Of a stretch of 64,000 nt of DNA, positions 54,296 through 63,325 are shown piece by piece. The notes beneath the pieces are model-generated. The model saw nothing but the letters and a program-made list of their open reading frames with translations. It ran no database searches and was not told the DNA's origin. The translations under genes and the position numbers were made by a program. Positions within the stretch are counted from its first letter, which is position 1, and each line of letters starts with the position of its first letter. Source of the stretch: Anaerolineaceae bacterium. Its GTDB lineage: Bacteria; Chloroflexota; Anaerolineae; Aggregatilineales; Phototrophicaceae. The stretch covers positions 186,001 to 250,000 of the forward strand of contig PABP01000021.1 of assembly GCA_002699585.1 (NCBI GenBank), given 5' to 3'.

Positions 54296-54748
54296 CTAGC
54301 TGAGTTCGACAGGCCGTAATCCCTGATAGACTTTCAAACCGCCAAGTGTCCGCAGGATAGTGGCTGCAGGTCGTCCTGTGACCTCTTCCAACTCTGTGGG
54401 CGTAAGCGGTGTGTTGCCATTGGTCAGGAAGATACGGAAAACACAATCAACCAACGAAATCTGCGCATCGATAAAATCGTCAGCGGCAGCCGCTTCTTTT
54501 AGCGCCATACCGAGTGAATCAAGTTGGAACACTTCGCCCGTTTCGGGGTCAACATAATCCACAACCTGGCCTTCAGGCACATCCTGGAAGGCTTCTCGCT
54601 GGTCCGGCGGGAGATGCGAAAGCAAATAGGATCGCAACTCAATGTCGTTGTTTTCCCACCAGGAGTAGTCAATGTGGAATTTGGTATCGAGTTTTGGTTT
54701 GAGTAGCGCGCCTACCGGTGGTGGCGGCTTGGGTTTTTGTCCAGTCAT
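54296..54748 (-). CDS. Hypothetical protein with possible helix-turn-helix
   Basis: A 150-residue soluble protein with a proline-rich start (KPKPPPPVGALLKPK). The C-terminus reads TPTELEEVTGRPAATILRTL followed by GGLKVYQGLRPVEL, which resembles a small winged helix. I do not recognise a family. It is 60 bp downstream of the 520-residue unknown gene. DNA binding is inference only. Confidence 0.55.
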   Translation of the reverse strand: MTGQKPKPPPPVGALLKPKLDTKFHIDYSWWENNDIELRSYLLSHLPPDQREAFQDVPEGQVVDYVDPETGEVFQLDSLGMALKEAAAADDFIDAQISLVDCVFRIFLTNGNTPLTPTELEEVTGRPAATILRTLGGLKVYQGLRPVELS

Positions 54749-54808
54749 AGGTCTTTTATCTCTTGATGTTTCTACAGGGAGCTACATGCAAGCAAACGAT
54801 CATGCAGC

Positions 54809-56371
54809 TCAGTTTTGACTGAGTTTCCAATAATGGTTGCCAACGTATTCAAAGTCCGGGTTGGCTTGTAACAGGGCGAAAACGGCACCGGGCGGGCAAC
54901 GCCGGATGACATTAATCGCGCTGTAAAGCGTCACCGCATGGACTGTCTGTTGAGGTGACAGGCGTCCCAGTTCAGCAATCAAATTGCGCAAGATCGCAGC
55001 AATGGTCTTGTCTTTTTGATTGTCGACTAGCTTATCGAGTGCGCTCAAATCGTCAACGCCGATAATGAGCAGATCGTCATATTCGGCCCCAATGGCCCGT
55101 TTCTTGGATTCAAAGGCAATCTGGGTTGAGCTGGGTGTGAATAGACGAATGTACTCTGTACGTGGCTTATACGCATTGTGGCTGATGATGAACTGGCCAG
55201 CTTCTTCGCCCCGTTCGATGGTGATAATCGCGCCAATGGGCAGGGCATGTTTGGTGTAGTACTCCAGCAACCCATACACATAGCGATGCTCATGCACGAT
55301 CCAACCATTGTAGCTGCTACCATCGTGGCCATCGATTAACTCAACATGAATGCGCGGCGACCGCCCTGACGGGAAAATCTGACTATTTTTGGCATTGAGC
55401 GGCAACGTGCCAGCCCGACGATGCGGATAGATTAGTGTTGTGCTCGCCTTACGAATATCCGCGTCAAACTCGATTTCGGTTAATTCATCGTCAAGTTCTG
55501 TCTCTAATACGATCATCTCATCGGAGAGCAGGTCTTCGTTGTAGGGGATTTCCTTATAGCGCAGCCATGCAGGTATTTCACGCACGCCTTCCGGCTCCAT
55601 GCGGTTAAGGAACCACAGAATTTCACCAGCCGGTCCTACTTCGTCGAAGCGATCATCGCGGCTCATGGCCAGGTTCAACGAGAACGATTGCAAGGTTTCT
55701 GTACCGGCACCCAGGCCACCAATCTGCTCGATGATTTCCTCGGTTGCCATGGGGCCGCCACCTGCCATATCGAGTACGGCTTCTGCCAGATGCAGCGTGC
55801 CGATGTCGAATTCAATGACCAGGTCTTTCGGGAACCAGTAGCCGCCCACGCGCGTGAGCGCATCATGCTCGATCAACGCTTTGTGTACTTGACGCACAAT
55901 TTGGCCGCGAGTCTCCCTGAGGATGTCCATCGCTGTAATGTCATCCAGTGAATCCGCAATCGTTTCGACTTCCAACTCGGCCAGAGCATGGCCTTCGGCA
56001 AGTGATGACGCGAACTCACGCTGTTTTGACCCATTCAGGTCAGTTTCATCAAAGTCTACAGCGACAACATTGAACGACCCGTAGCTGGGGTTATTGCCTT
56101 CACGGACGCCTGTGACAGTGGCCGTAGCATATTCCATGTTCGTAAAGACCAGCCGCTGCCCGACATCATACGAGCCTGACGGCGTATAGGGTACGGTGCC
56201 ATCATACTGTGATTGCAACGCTTTGCGTTCTTCATCAAGTCGGCGGTCAACGAGTGCGAGTGCCAGCTCGGTGCTGGTCATGGGTTTTTCTTGCTCAAGC
56301 AACAGGCCGGTGACGTATTCGAGGTCGTCATCCAGGATTTCAAAGTTGCGTGCCCACGGAAAGCCTTCCAT
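54809..56371 (-). CDS. Large hypothetical protein with winged-helix-like segments
   Basis: A 520-residue soluble protein with no match that I can name. An early helical region (TGLLLEQEKPMTSTELALAL) and a later one (GPMATEEIIEQIGGLGAGTE) look like winged-helix modules. The centre contains beta-rich stretches (QRLVFTNMEYATATVTGVRE, SPRIHVELIDGHDGSSYNGW). The end, FALLQANPDFEYVGNHYWKL, resembles the closing strand of HARE/RpoE-delta-like domains. Its neighbours downstream are two further unknown genes. Upstream is the promoter region of rpmH, in the opposite direction. A nucleic-acid-linked role is plausible but not shown. Confidence 0.55.
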   Translation of the reverse strand: MEGFPWARNFEILDDDLEYVTGLLLEQEKPMTSTELALALVDRRLDEERKALQSQYDGTVPYTPSGSYDVGQRLVFTNMEYATATVTGVREGNNPSYGSFNVVAVDFDETDLNGSKQREFASSLAEGHALAELEVETIADSLDDITAMDILRETRGQIVRQVHKALIEHDALTRVGGYWFPKDLVIEFDIGTLHLAEAVLDMAGGGPMATEEIIEQIGGLGAGTETLQSFSLNLAMSRDDRFDEVGPAGEILWFLNRMEPEGVREIPAWLRYKEIPYNEDLLSDEMIVLETELDDELTEIEFDADIRKASTTLIYPHRRAGTLPLNAKNSQIFPSGRSPRIHVELIDGHDGSSYNGWIVHEHRYVYGLLEYYTKHALPIGAIITIERGEEAGQFIISHNAYKPRTEYIRLFTPSSTQIAFESKKRAIGAEYDDLLIIGVDDLSALDKLVDNQKDKTIAAILRNLIAELGRLSPQQTVHAVTLYSAINVIRRCPPGAVFALLQANPDFEYVGNHYWKLSQN

Positions 56372-56825
56372 ATATGTTCGCTGCCTCCCGTTTAGCTTTC
56401 AATTCTCATTGGATACATATCAGCAGGTAAAACTTTCTACTGTGTAATCTGGGCTATGAACTTTGAAGGGAAGATGGTTGGGAAAATGCGATGGCAAGGG
56501 GATTATGCACCTGTCTTCGAGTTGGATAGCCCGATTATTGCGTTTAGGATTCAGGATTTGTGCTGAGACCGAAAATACCAATGGACAGAGTCCTTCAGTG
56601 TCTTGTTCAGCCTCTTGCGGTGTCGAGTATAGCATAGAACACATGACTATTGAACAGACGATCAGTTGCCTTGCGTAACAAACTGGTTGGCAAAATGCCC
56701 ACAGCGTTAGCCCATTGGCCGAGAAATGCGCTACATTAAGTCTTGTAACCCCGGCTTGACCCTAACTATTGTGTCCAGTATACTTTTTGGCTGTTAATCT
56801 TCACGAGTTATTCAAGGAAAAATCA
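56372..56825. other. 454-bp divergent region before rpmH
   Basis: Lies between the 520-residue unknown gene (minus strand) and rpmH (plus strand). It holds the rpmH promoter at 56756-56784. No dnaA gene, DnaA-box cluster or AT-rich unwinding element is seen, although rpmH-rnpA-yidC is often next to oriC. Nothing else is recognised. Confidence 0.65.
56756..56784 (+). promoter_or_regulatory. Promoter of the rpmH cluster
   Basis: TTGACC (56756-56761), 17-nt spacer, TATACT (56779-56784). Five of six bases match at each box. It starts about 35 nt before the rpmH ATG, which has AAGGA 8 nt upstream. A good match fits strong expression of a ribosomal protein gene. Confidence 0.8.
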
Positions 56826-57005
56826 ATGTCTACAAAGCGTACATGGCAGCCGAAGGTTCGCCGTCGCAAGCGTGTGCATGGGTTTCGTGCTCGTATGAGT
56901 TCAAAGGGCGGTCGCAAGGTCTTGAAGGCCCGTCGCGCTCGTGGTCGTCACCAACTGACGGTTACCCCCAATCACGTTAAGAAGGTAAACTGGAACGCAT
57001 CTTAA
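56826..57005 (+). CDS. rpmH: 50S ribosomal protein L34
   Basis: Small basic protein of the large subunit. The 59 residues include the family core [20 protein letters not shown] followed by [18 protein letters not shown]. Bacterial L34 usually ends just after this core (about 44-47 residues). Here about 16 extra residues follow ([17 protein letters not shown]). The frame extends 19 codons upstream but the ATG at 56826 has the ribosome-binding site. It is the first gene of the rpmH-rnpA-yidD-yidC-jag cluster. Confidence 0.95.
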   Translation: MSTKRTWQPKVRRRKRVHGFRARMSSKGGRKVLKARRARGRHQLTVTPNHVKKVNWNAS

Positions 57006-57014
57006 GCACATCGC

Positions 57015-57365
57015 ATGCGTCGTGAACTACGTCTGCGACATCGGCTTGATTTCCAGAAGCTGCGCCAGTCTGGCCAGCCATTCAGAAATAAAGATATGAT
57101 GTTGCAGATCACACCCAACTCGCTGGGTCACAATCGATATGGCATCATTGTGAGCAAGCGTCTGGGGAATGCAGTCCAGCGGAACCGTATCCGTAGGCAG
57201 CTTAAAGCCATCTTGACGCAAAGACATCCGCAGTTGCTTCAAGGCTACGATACGGTCTGGATTGCTCGCCAGAGTTGTACGGGGAAACCTCACGGCGCTC
57301 TTTTGCGTATAGTGGATGACTTGCTACACCAAGCGGCGATTGTAGATCGGACCCACAATTCATGA
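57015..57365 (+). CDS. rnpA: Ribonuclease P protein component
   Basis: Protein subunit that helps RNase P RNA cut 5' leaders from pre-tRNAs. The 116 residues begin with the typical [19 protein letters not shown]. The RNA-binding RNR motif is seen as [17 protein letters not shown] (about 50-66). Length is normal. It is 9 bp after rpmH and overlaps yidD by 4 bp (ATGA). Confidence 0.95.
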   Translation: MRRELRLRHRLDFQKLRQSGQPFRNKDMMLQITPNSLGHNRYGIIVSKRLGNAVQRNRIRRQLKAILTQRHPQLLQGYDTVWIARQSCTGKPHGALLRIVDDLLHQAAIVDRTHNS

Positions 57366-57580
57366 AATGGCTCGTACTCAAGTTGATCCTGTTGTATAAG
57401 CGGTTCATCTCTCCTGTGTTGCCATCTGCATGTCGCTTCCAACCAACCTGTTCAATGTATATGTATGAAGCTGTTCAGATACATGGCGTAGCCCGTGGCG
57501 GCTGGATGGGCCTTAAACGGCTCTGGCGGTGCCAACCAATGTATCCCGGTGGCTATGATCCTGTCCCGCCGAAGGAGTAA
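57362..57580 (+). CDS. yidD: Membrane protein insertion efficiency factor YidD
   Basis: Small protein of 72 residues that aids YidC-dependent insertion in relatives. The signature runs from [20 protein letters not shown] to [13 protein letters not shown], then [21 protein letters not shown]. All conserved cysteines and prolines of the family are present. It overlaps rnpA by 4 bp and is followed 3 bp later by the beta-propeller gene. Confidence 0.95.
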   Translation: MKWLVLKLILLYKRFISPVLPSACRFQPTCSMYMYEAVQIHGVARGGWMGLKRLWRCQPMYPGGYDPVPPKE

Positions 57581-57583
57581 TCA

Positions 57584-58780
57584 TTGACTAAGAGAGAACA
57601 TATCATGGGCCGACGCCGATGGGGCCGTTTTTTGCTTTTATCGGTATTCGTTCTACTTGTGTCGGCAGGCTGTGTGGGTGCTCGTATTGACATTAGCTGG
57701 CCCGCCATGGGCACAGTGGAACTCAATGGAGAGTCGCGCGTCCTCGTTGCATACAAAGATCGTATTGACGCGGTCGATCCTGTTAATGGGTCTGCCGTGC
57801 GCTTGCTCAATAATGATGGGGAAGTGCGCATCGATAGTGAAGGCAATCCGCGCTTATGGCGAGTGGACGGTAACGATCTCCAGGGTGCTCAGTATTTTGC
57901 ACTACCGACACCTGGCGACGATGACACCCTGCTATTTCCTACCTATTCAAATAGTATCGTCCCCGTAAATGTGCCGACAGCATCCGTTGATGGTGCGGCG
58001 TTAGCCTTGCCAGGGCAGGTGATTGCCCCCATGGCACGGAGCGAATCCTGGCTTTATGTACCGATTCGGTCTCAAGGTATCATTGCAGTTGATCCAACTA
58101 CGGCAGATATTCAGTGGCGGATTGATTCGACGCGTGAAGGCGTCGGGGCCTGGGCAACACCGCTGTTGCACGAAGGAATCTTATACGTCCCGCTTTTCGA
58201 TCATTACCTCCATGCAGTTGATGCCGAAACCGGGCAAGATATCTGGGAACCGTTGGATCTCGAAGGCGGTATTGTCACCACGCCGCTCCTCTATGAAGAT
58301 CACCTCTATGTTGGCACGTTCTCCCATATGCTCTATAAGATTACCCTGGATGGCGAGATTGTCGGTCAGTATGAGGCACAGAACTGGATCTGGGGTACCG
58401 CGACAGAGTATGAAGGTATGCTGTACATAGCCGATCTATCCGGTGCGGTACACGCCGTTGATCCTGACAGCATGGAAGCTGTCTGGTCGAACAAGGTCGC
58501 CGAACGTGGCATCCGCCCAGCGCCGGTTGTGACGAATGAGTACGTGATTGTTGCCTCGCGTGATGGCAAGGTTTACTGGCTCTACCGCGAAGATGGCACG
58601 GTCGCATTTGACCGTGAGGTTGAAGGGCGTCCTGAAATTCTCTCGGACATCGTCTTCATTCCGGCTAATGAAGAAGCACGCATCTTGCAAGATATGATTG
58701 TCGTTGGAACGAAGAACCTCTCACACCTTGCAGTTGCATATGACATGGAAGGTCGGGAATTGTGGGTATTCGGACGTTAA
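57584..58780 (+). CDS. PQQ-type beta-propeller lipoprotein (BamB-like)
   Basis: A 398-residue secreted protein. The N-terminal signal RRWGRFLLLSVFVLLVSAGC ends in a lipobox-like SAGC. Repeats of the PQQ-propeller type follow (GIIAVDPTTADIQWRIDSTR, YLHAVDAETGQDIWEPLDLE, AVHAVDPDSMEAVWSNKVAE, KVYWLYREDGTVAFDREVEG). The TTG start at 57584 has AAGGAG 6 nt upstream and is preferred to the ATG at 57605. It sits between yidD and yidC, 26 bp before the latter, hinting at envelope-protein assembly in the manner of BamB. Cofactor binding is not implied. Confidence 0.82.
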   Translation: MTKREHIMGRRRWGRFLLLSVFVLLVSAGCVGARIDISWPAMGTVELNGESRVLVAYKDRIDAVDPVNGSAVRLLNNDGEVRIDSEGNPRLWRVDGNDLQGAQYFALPTPGDDDTLLFPTYSNSIVPVNVPTASVDGAALALPGQVIAPMARSESWLYVPIRSQGIIAVDPTTADIQWRIDSTREGVGAWATPLLHEGILYVPLFDHYLHAVDAETGQDIWEPLDLEGGIVTTPLLYEDHLYVGTFSHMLYKITLDGEIVGQYEAQNWIWGTATEYEGMLYIADLSGAVHAVDPDSMEAVWSNKVAERGIRPAPVVTNEYVIVASRDGKVYWLYREDGTVAFDREVEGRPEILSDIVFIPANEEARILQDMIVVGTKNLSHLAVAYDMEGRELWVFGR

Positions 58781-58806
58781 CAGCGGACATGATGGAGTAA
58801 CTACGC

Positions 58807-59676
58807 ATGTGGGATATTTTTATCAATCCAGTCGTCACGCTGTTGACGTGGCTCTATGCTTTATTGGGCAACAACGTCGTCTTGGCGATTATTGTTCTGA
58901 CGGTGGTCTTTCGTCTGCTGACGTATCCACTTTTCGCCAAGCAGCAAGAATCCACCAAGAAAATGCAAGAAATCCAGCCAGAGCTAAAGCGCATCCAGGA
59001 AAAATACAAGGATGACCGCGAAAAGCAGCAGCAAGCCACGATGGAGCTGTACAGCAAGAATGGTGTAAATCCATTCGCGGGTTGTTTGCCTCTTTTCATT
59101 CAATTTCCGATCATTATTGCGCTCTATCAGGCAGTGATTTTTGCCCTGGCAGCAACGCCGGATCAGCTCGTTGACTTGTCGGAACGCTTGCTTATTCCCG
59201 GTTTGGATAAGCTCATTCCACTCCAGAGTATTTGGCTGGGAATGGACCTGACGCAACCGCCGACACCACCGTTGAACCCAACCTATGCGTTGATTCTTCC
59301 CGTGCTGGTGATGGGTACACAATGGTTGAGCTTCCGCGTAACCATGGCCAGGTCTAATTCGCAGAAGGATGATAAGGCCGACGACAAGCCCGATGCCGGT
59401 GGACAGGCAGCCGCTATGTCACGCTCGATGGGTACAATTATGCCCGTGATGTTTGGCGTATTTGCGCTGTCATTCTCGGTAGGTATTTCGATCTACTTCA
59501 TAACGAGTAGTGCGGTCAGCGTTGTCCAGTATTGGCCACCCTTTAAGCGTATTTTGGATCGCATCTTCCGCGTGAACCAAAATCCGCCGGAGCAAATTGA
59601 GGCCAAACCTGCTAAGGCAACGCGCTCAATAGGCAATACGGGTGGTAAAGCGTCAAAAGGCAAAGCGGGCCGCTAA
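58807..59676 (+). CDS. yidC: YidC/Oxa1-family membrane protein insertase
   Basis: Inserts and folds membrane proteins. The 289 residues show a first span (about 4-20), the region VVFRLLTYPLFAKQQESTKK, and the cytoplasmic helical hairpin (EIQPELKRIQEKYKDDREKQ). The second span region is NPFAGCLPLFIQFPIIIALY, followed by three further spans and a basic tail (SIGNTGGKASKGKAGR) as in ribosome-binding forms. It lacks the large periplasmic domain of Gram-negative YidC, so it is the short type. A terminator follows. Confidence 0.95.
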   Translation: MWDIFINPVVTLLTWLYALLGNNVVLAIIVLTVVFRLLTYPLFAKQQESTKKMQEIQPELKRIQEKYKDDREKQQQATMELYSKNGVNPFAGCLPLFIQFPIIIALYQAVIFALAATPDQLVDLSERLLIPGLDKLIPLQSIWLGMDLTQPPTPPLNPTYALILPVLVMGTQWLSFRVTMARSNSQKDDKADDKPDAGGQAAAMSRSMGTIMPVMFGVFALSFSVGISIYFITSSAVSVVQYWPPFKRILDRIFRVNQNPPEQIEAKPAKATRSIGNTGGKASKGKAGR

Positions 59677-59748
59677 ATGGGCTTTCGCATTGCACGATTG
59701 CAACGCGAATCATTATAATAAGCAAATATCACCTGCAACTTGTACGAT

Positions 59749-59783
59749 AAGGCGGGCACGGGCTATGATAGCCGCCTGCCTTT
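59749..59783 (+). terminator. Probable terminator after yidC
   Basis: AAGGCGGGC (59749-59757) pairs with GCCTGCCTT (59774-59782), one G.U pair included. GGCTA (59761-59765) pairs with TAGCC (59769-59773) inside it, and three bases are bulged on the 5' side. The T-run is short (TTT then CGTCTT), so efficiency may be moderate. Confidence 0.6.
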
Positions 59784-59916
59784 CGTCTTGCTGCACAGCG
59801 GTATGGCAGTGTTTTGCCGTATTCTGAACAGACAACGAGATTAGGATTGCAGCGCAAACTAGACTTTATTTCCGTTATTACAAGAGATTGAACCCGATAA
59901 ATTAGGGAAAAAGACT

Positions 59917-60840
59917 ATGGAAATTATAGAAAAAACCGGGCCAACGGTAGAAGCCGCCGTAAAAGCGGGTGTAGAAGAACTGGGTGTCACACCTGACCAG
60001 GTCATGGTTGAAGTCATTGAAGAACCGAATCGTGGCCTTCTGGGTATCGGTGCGAAACCCGCCCGTGTTCGGATCATCTTTATGGGGCAGCGTCCTTCTG
60101 CACAAGAAGAAACCGCGCCCGAACCCAAGAAAGACGATCATCAAGCGCGCCGCGAACGGCCTCAGGCTGATGGTGAACAGCGTCACCGTAGTGAAAGCCG
60201 TAATGAAGGTGGTCGCTCACGTCAAGGTGGTGACCGTCGCCGCAATGATCGTGGTAATCGCCGCTCCGGTGGTGACCGTCGCCGCAATGATCGTCGTCCT
60301 CAGCGCGACATGGAAGATACCTTTACTGAGCCAGCTGCTGATGAATTGCCAGATGAAGCTGTCGATGCCGGTGCATTGGTCGGTAGAGAGGTTCTTACCG
60401 AGTTGCTGCAAAAGATGAGCATGGAACAAACGCAGGTCGGCATCCGCAAAGCAGAGCCAACCCGCGATGATGAAGAAGTTCACTGGGTGTTGAATGTTTC
60501 TGGTAAGAATGTCAATCGCCTTATTGGCCGCCGTGGAGAAACACTGGCTTCCCTGCAATACATCACGCGCCTGGTAGTGAGTCGCAAGCACGATACGCAT
60601 GTGAACCTGATTGTTGATGCCGGACAGTACAAAGATCAACGTTCTGAAAAACTGGTTGATCTGGCAGAGCGCATGGCGGAACGTGCAGTTGAGCAGAATC
60701 GGACCATCACAATGGAGCCGATGCCACCGAATGAGCGCCGGATCATCCATCTTGCTTTGCGTGAACGCGATGATGTAGAAACTCAGAGCGTTGGCGAAGG
60801 TCATTCGCGTAAAGTAACCATCTCACCTGTAACGTCATAG
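59917..60840 (+). CDS. jag: RNA-binding protein Jag/KhpB (KH-R3H)
   Basis: Cytoplasmic RNA-binding protein usually encoded next to yidC. The 307 residues have a Jag_N domain (about 1-52, KTGPTVEAAVKAGVEELGVT and NRGLLGIGAKPARVRI), and a long basic Arg/Asn/Gly linker (about 75-130) with a repeated GGDRRRNDR unit. A KH domain follows with GKNVNRLIGRRGETLASLQY (GRRG loop). The C-terminal R3H domain is MPPNERRIIHLALRERDDVE. It follows yidC by 240 bp that include a probable terminator, so it may have its own promoter. Confidence 0.93.
   Translation: MEIIEKTGPTVEAAVKAGVEELGVTPDQVMVEVIEEPNRGLLGIGAKPARVRIIFMGQRPSAQEETAPEPKKDDHQARRERPQADGEQRHRSESRNEGGRSRQGGDRRRNDRGNRRSGGDRRRNDRRPQRDMEDTFTEPAADELPDEAVDAGALVGREVLTELLQKMSMEQTQVGIRKAEPTRDDEEVHWVLNVSGKNVNRLIGRRGETLASLQYITRLVVSRKHDTHVNLIVDAGQYKDQRSEKLVDLAERMAERAVEQNRTITMEPMPPNERRIIHLALRERDDVETQSVGEGHSRKVTISPVTS
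60226..60294 (+). repeat. 27-bp direct repeat inside the jag linker
   Basis: Bases 60226-60252 and 60268-60294 are identical over 27 bp (period 42), encoding GGDRRRNDR twice. Identity at the third codon positions points to a recent tandem duplication in the disordered linker. Confidence 0.85.
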
Positions 60841-60844
60841 TGCG

Positions 60845-61693
60845 ATGGCAGCAGTAGATTATCTTCTGCTTGGTCATGTCACTGCGGATCTGACGCCTGA
60901 GGGGCGCAAATTGGGGGGCACAGTATCGTACGCTGCGCCCATTGCCAATTCCTTTGACCATCAGGTCGGCGTGTTGACCAGTGCCGCAGTGTGTGAACCG
61001 CTACTGGCACAACTTGACAAGAACATTCAGTTGTCCATCCGCCGTGCGGAGTCAACGACAACTTTTGAGAATATCTATCCCCCGAATGCCAGCCGTGTTC
61101 AGTATATTCACGAGCTGGCATCGTCTATTGAATACGAGGACATCCCCGTTGGTTGGGTAGATGCTCCACTCGTGCATTTTGCGCCACTGGTTGGTGAGCT
61201 TCCACCAGACATGGTTCGCAAATTCCCTAACTCAACTGTGATGGTCACGCCACAAGGCTGGCTGCGCCAATGGGATGACAAAGGCAAAGTTAGCTTCAAA
61301 CGGTGGTTTGAAGTTGACATTCTTAGCCAGATCGACATCATCGTTTTTAGCAAGCCAGATGTTCGTGCTGCCCCGGAAATGGAATATGAATTTGCCAGTG
61401 CTGTCAAACACTGCTTGGTGACGGATGGCTCCAATGGTGGCATTTATTACCTCAATGGCCAACCAACCCACTTTCCGCCGTTCCCGGCCCAAGAGGTGGA
61501 CCCCACAGGCGCGGGCGATGTTTTTGCATCATCCTTGTTATCGAGCTTACCTCTGCTTGATCACAATATGCATGCGGCCATCGGGGTCGCTGCCAGGTTA
61601 GCAGCTATCTCTGTGACCCATCCTGGTGTTTATACATTTTCGTCTGAGGAAGTTGCTCAGGCTATTGATGAGGCGCGTCAGGAATTCTTATGA
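60845..61693 (+). CDS. PfkB-family carbohydrate kinase
   Basis: Sugar or nucleoside kinase of 282 residues. The N-terminus DYLLLGHVTADLTPEGRKLGG matches the substrate-binding start of the PfkB fold. The C-terminal signature DPTGAGDVFASSLL carries the anion hole and catalytic aspartate (Asp, about residue 224 within GAGD). The central part is somewhat short and lid strands are reduced. The substrate cannot be told. It starts 4 bp after jag and overlaps the amidohydrolase by 4 bp (ATGA). Confidence 0.85.
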   Translation: MAAVDYLLLGHVTADLTPEGRKLGGTVSYAAPIANSFDHQVGVLTSAAVCEPLLAQLDKNIQLSIRRAESTTTFENIYPPNASRVQYIHELASSIEYEDIPVGWVDAPLVHFAPLVGELPPDMVRKFPNSTVMVTPQGWLRQWDDKGKVSFKRWFEVDILSQIDIIVFSKPDVRAAPEMEYEFASAVKHCLVTDGSNGGIYYLNGQPTHFPPFPAQEVDPTGAGDVFASSLLSSLPLLDHNMHAAIGVAARLAAISVTHPGVYTFSSEEVAQAIDEARQEFL

Positions 61694-63291
61694 TTGATTT
61701 GATTCTTTACAACGGCAACATTCATACGCTCTCAGATGCTCACGGAACCGTACAGGCCCTGGCCATCGCCGGGGACCGCATTGTAGCGGCTGGTGATAAT
61801 CTATCCATTTTGGAGCTGGCTGGTCCCAAAACCGTCAAGCAAAACCTTCGCCATCTGACAGTCATCTCCGGTTTGACCGATGCCCATGTGCACTGGGAGT
61901 GGACCGCCCGAGGGATGCACTCGGTTGATGTCGAGACATCGACCAAGGACGAGGCTCTAAACCGTGTCGCCGAATACGCTGCCGATGCGACGTCAGAAGA
62001 GTGGGTGACAGGACGAGGTTGGGCGCAGGACTTCTGGCCGGATCGTGCCTTCCCAACAGCGGCTGACCTCGATGCCATCGTGCCGGATCGTCCAGTATAT
62101 TTGCAGGCAAAAAGCGGCCATGCAATCTGGGTAAATTCCGTCGCCTTAAAATTGGCAGGTGTCACCGCCGATACATCTGCCCCCGATGGCGGCCAGATTA
62201 TTCGTGATGCCGATGGCCAACCCACTGGTATCTTATTGGAAAATGCCATTGATCTCGTTGCCAATCATGTGCCGCCGACGCCACCGGAGCGCCTTGCAGA
62301 TATGATGGCTGTCGCCCAGGAACGTGCCCATCGCGCCGGATTGACGGGCTTGCATGATTTCGATGACCCTTCATGCTTGCAAGCGTTGCAAATCTTGCGC
62401 GAACGTGGCCAACTAGGGCTGCGTGTGGTCAAACAAATCAACAAAGATTTTCTCCCGGCCGCTTTGACCAGTGGCCTGCGTAGTGGTTTCGGTGATGATT
62501 GGCTGCGCATTGGCAACCTCAAGCTGTTCTCTGATGGCGCATTGGGGCCGCGTACCGCGTACATGATCGACCCTTACGAGAATGAACCAGAGAACTACGG
62601 TATTTCCGTGTTGGATAAAGAAACGATGGTTGAATTGGCCTCCCAGGCAAGTGCCGCCGGGTTGGCGACCACCATTCACGCCATCGGTGACAAGGCCGTT
62701 CACGATGTGCTCGATGTCTTTGAAATTGTTCGTTCGCAAGAAGCGGCCAATGACATTGCGCCATCACAGCGCCGCCATCGTATCGAGCACGTTCAGATCA
62801 TCCATCCCGATGACAAACATCGGCTGGCTGAACTCGATATTATTGCCTCTATGCAGCCGATCCATGCCACCTCTGACTGGCAAGTCGCGGATCGCTGGTG
62901 GGGGAGCCGCTCAGAGTGGGCCTACAATCCGCGTTTGCAAATCGACCAGGGCGTACATGTGGCGTTTGGCAGCGATTCCCCGATTGAGCCAATCGAACCT
63001 ATGCTCGGCATTCATGCCGCCGTAACGCGCCAGGATAGCCAAAATCAACCTACTGGCGGCTGGTATCCTGATGCTCGCCTGACTGTTGACGAGACTCTGC
63101 GTGGCTTCACCCAGGGGCCAGCATACGCCGCTGGCATGGAAGATAGACTGGGGCAGTTGTCCGAAGGCTTTTATGCTGATCTGGTTGTGCTTGATGCTGA
63201 CCCCTATACCATTGAGCCTGAGGCCCTACGGGAGTTAGGCGTACTGGGTACAATGGTGGGTGGCGATTGGCGCTTTAGCCAACTCGACTAA
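61690..63291 (+). CDS. Amidohydrolase (YtcJ-like)
   Basis: Metal-dependent hydrolase of 533 residues in the amidohydrolase superfamily. The metal-binding HxH is in LTDAHVHWEW (about residue 66). HAIGDKAVHDVL and RIEHVQIIHPDD supply further histidines, and the catalytic aspartate is in VAFGSDSPIEP near 425. The N-terminal beta-sandwich start LILYNGNIHTL is typical. YtcJ-type enzymes act on formamide or other cyclic/linear amides; the substrate here is unknown. It is coupled to the PfkB gene. Confidence 0.9.
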   Translation: MIDLILYNGNIHTLSDAHGTVQALAIAGDRIVAAGDNLSILELAGPKTVKQNLRHLTVISGLTDAHVHWEWTARGMHSVDVETSTKDEALNRVAEYAADATSEEWVTGRGWAQDFWPDRAFPTAADLDAIVPDRPVYLQAKSGHAIWVNSVALKLAGVTADTSAPDGGQIIRDADGQPTGILLENAIDLVANHVPPTPPERLADMMAVAQERAHRAGLTGLHDFDDPSCLQALQILRERGQLGLRVVKQINKDFLPAALTSGLRSGFGDDWLRIGNLKLFSDGALGPRTAYMIDPYENEPENYGISVLDKETMVELASQASAAGLATTIHAIGDKAVHDVLDVFEIVRSQEAANDIAPSQRRHRIEHVQIIHPDDKHRLAELDIIASMQPIHATSDWQVADRWWGSRSEWAYNPRLQIDQGVHVAFGSDSPIEPIEPMLGIHAAVTRQDSQNQPTGGWYPDARLTVDETLRGFTQGPAYAAGMEDRLGQLSEGFYADLVVLDADPYTIEPEALRELGVLGTMVGGDWRFSQLD

Positions 63292-63325
63292 TAGAGAGCA
63301 ATTCCGAAAGGATAAAGGCATCAAA

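Noticed and set aside
56372-56825. Replication origin next to rpmH
   Set aside because: No dnaA gene and no TTATCCACA-type boxes were seen on either strand, and no AT-rich unwinding tract.
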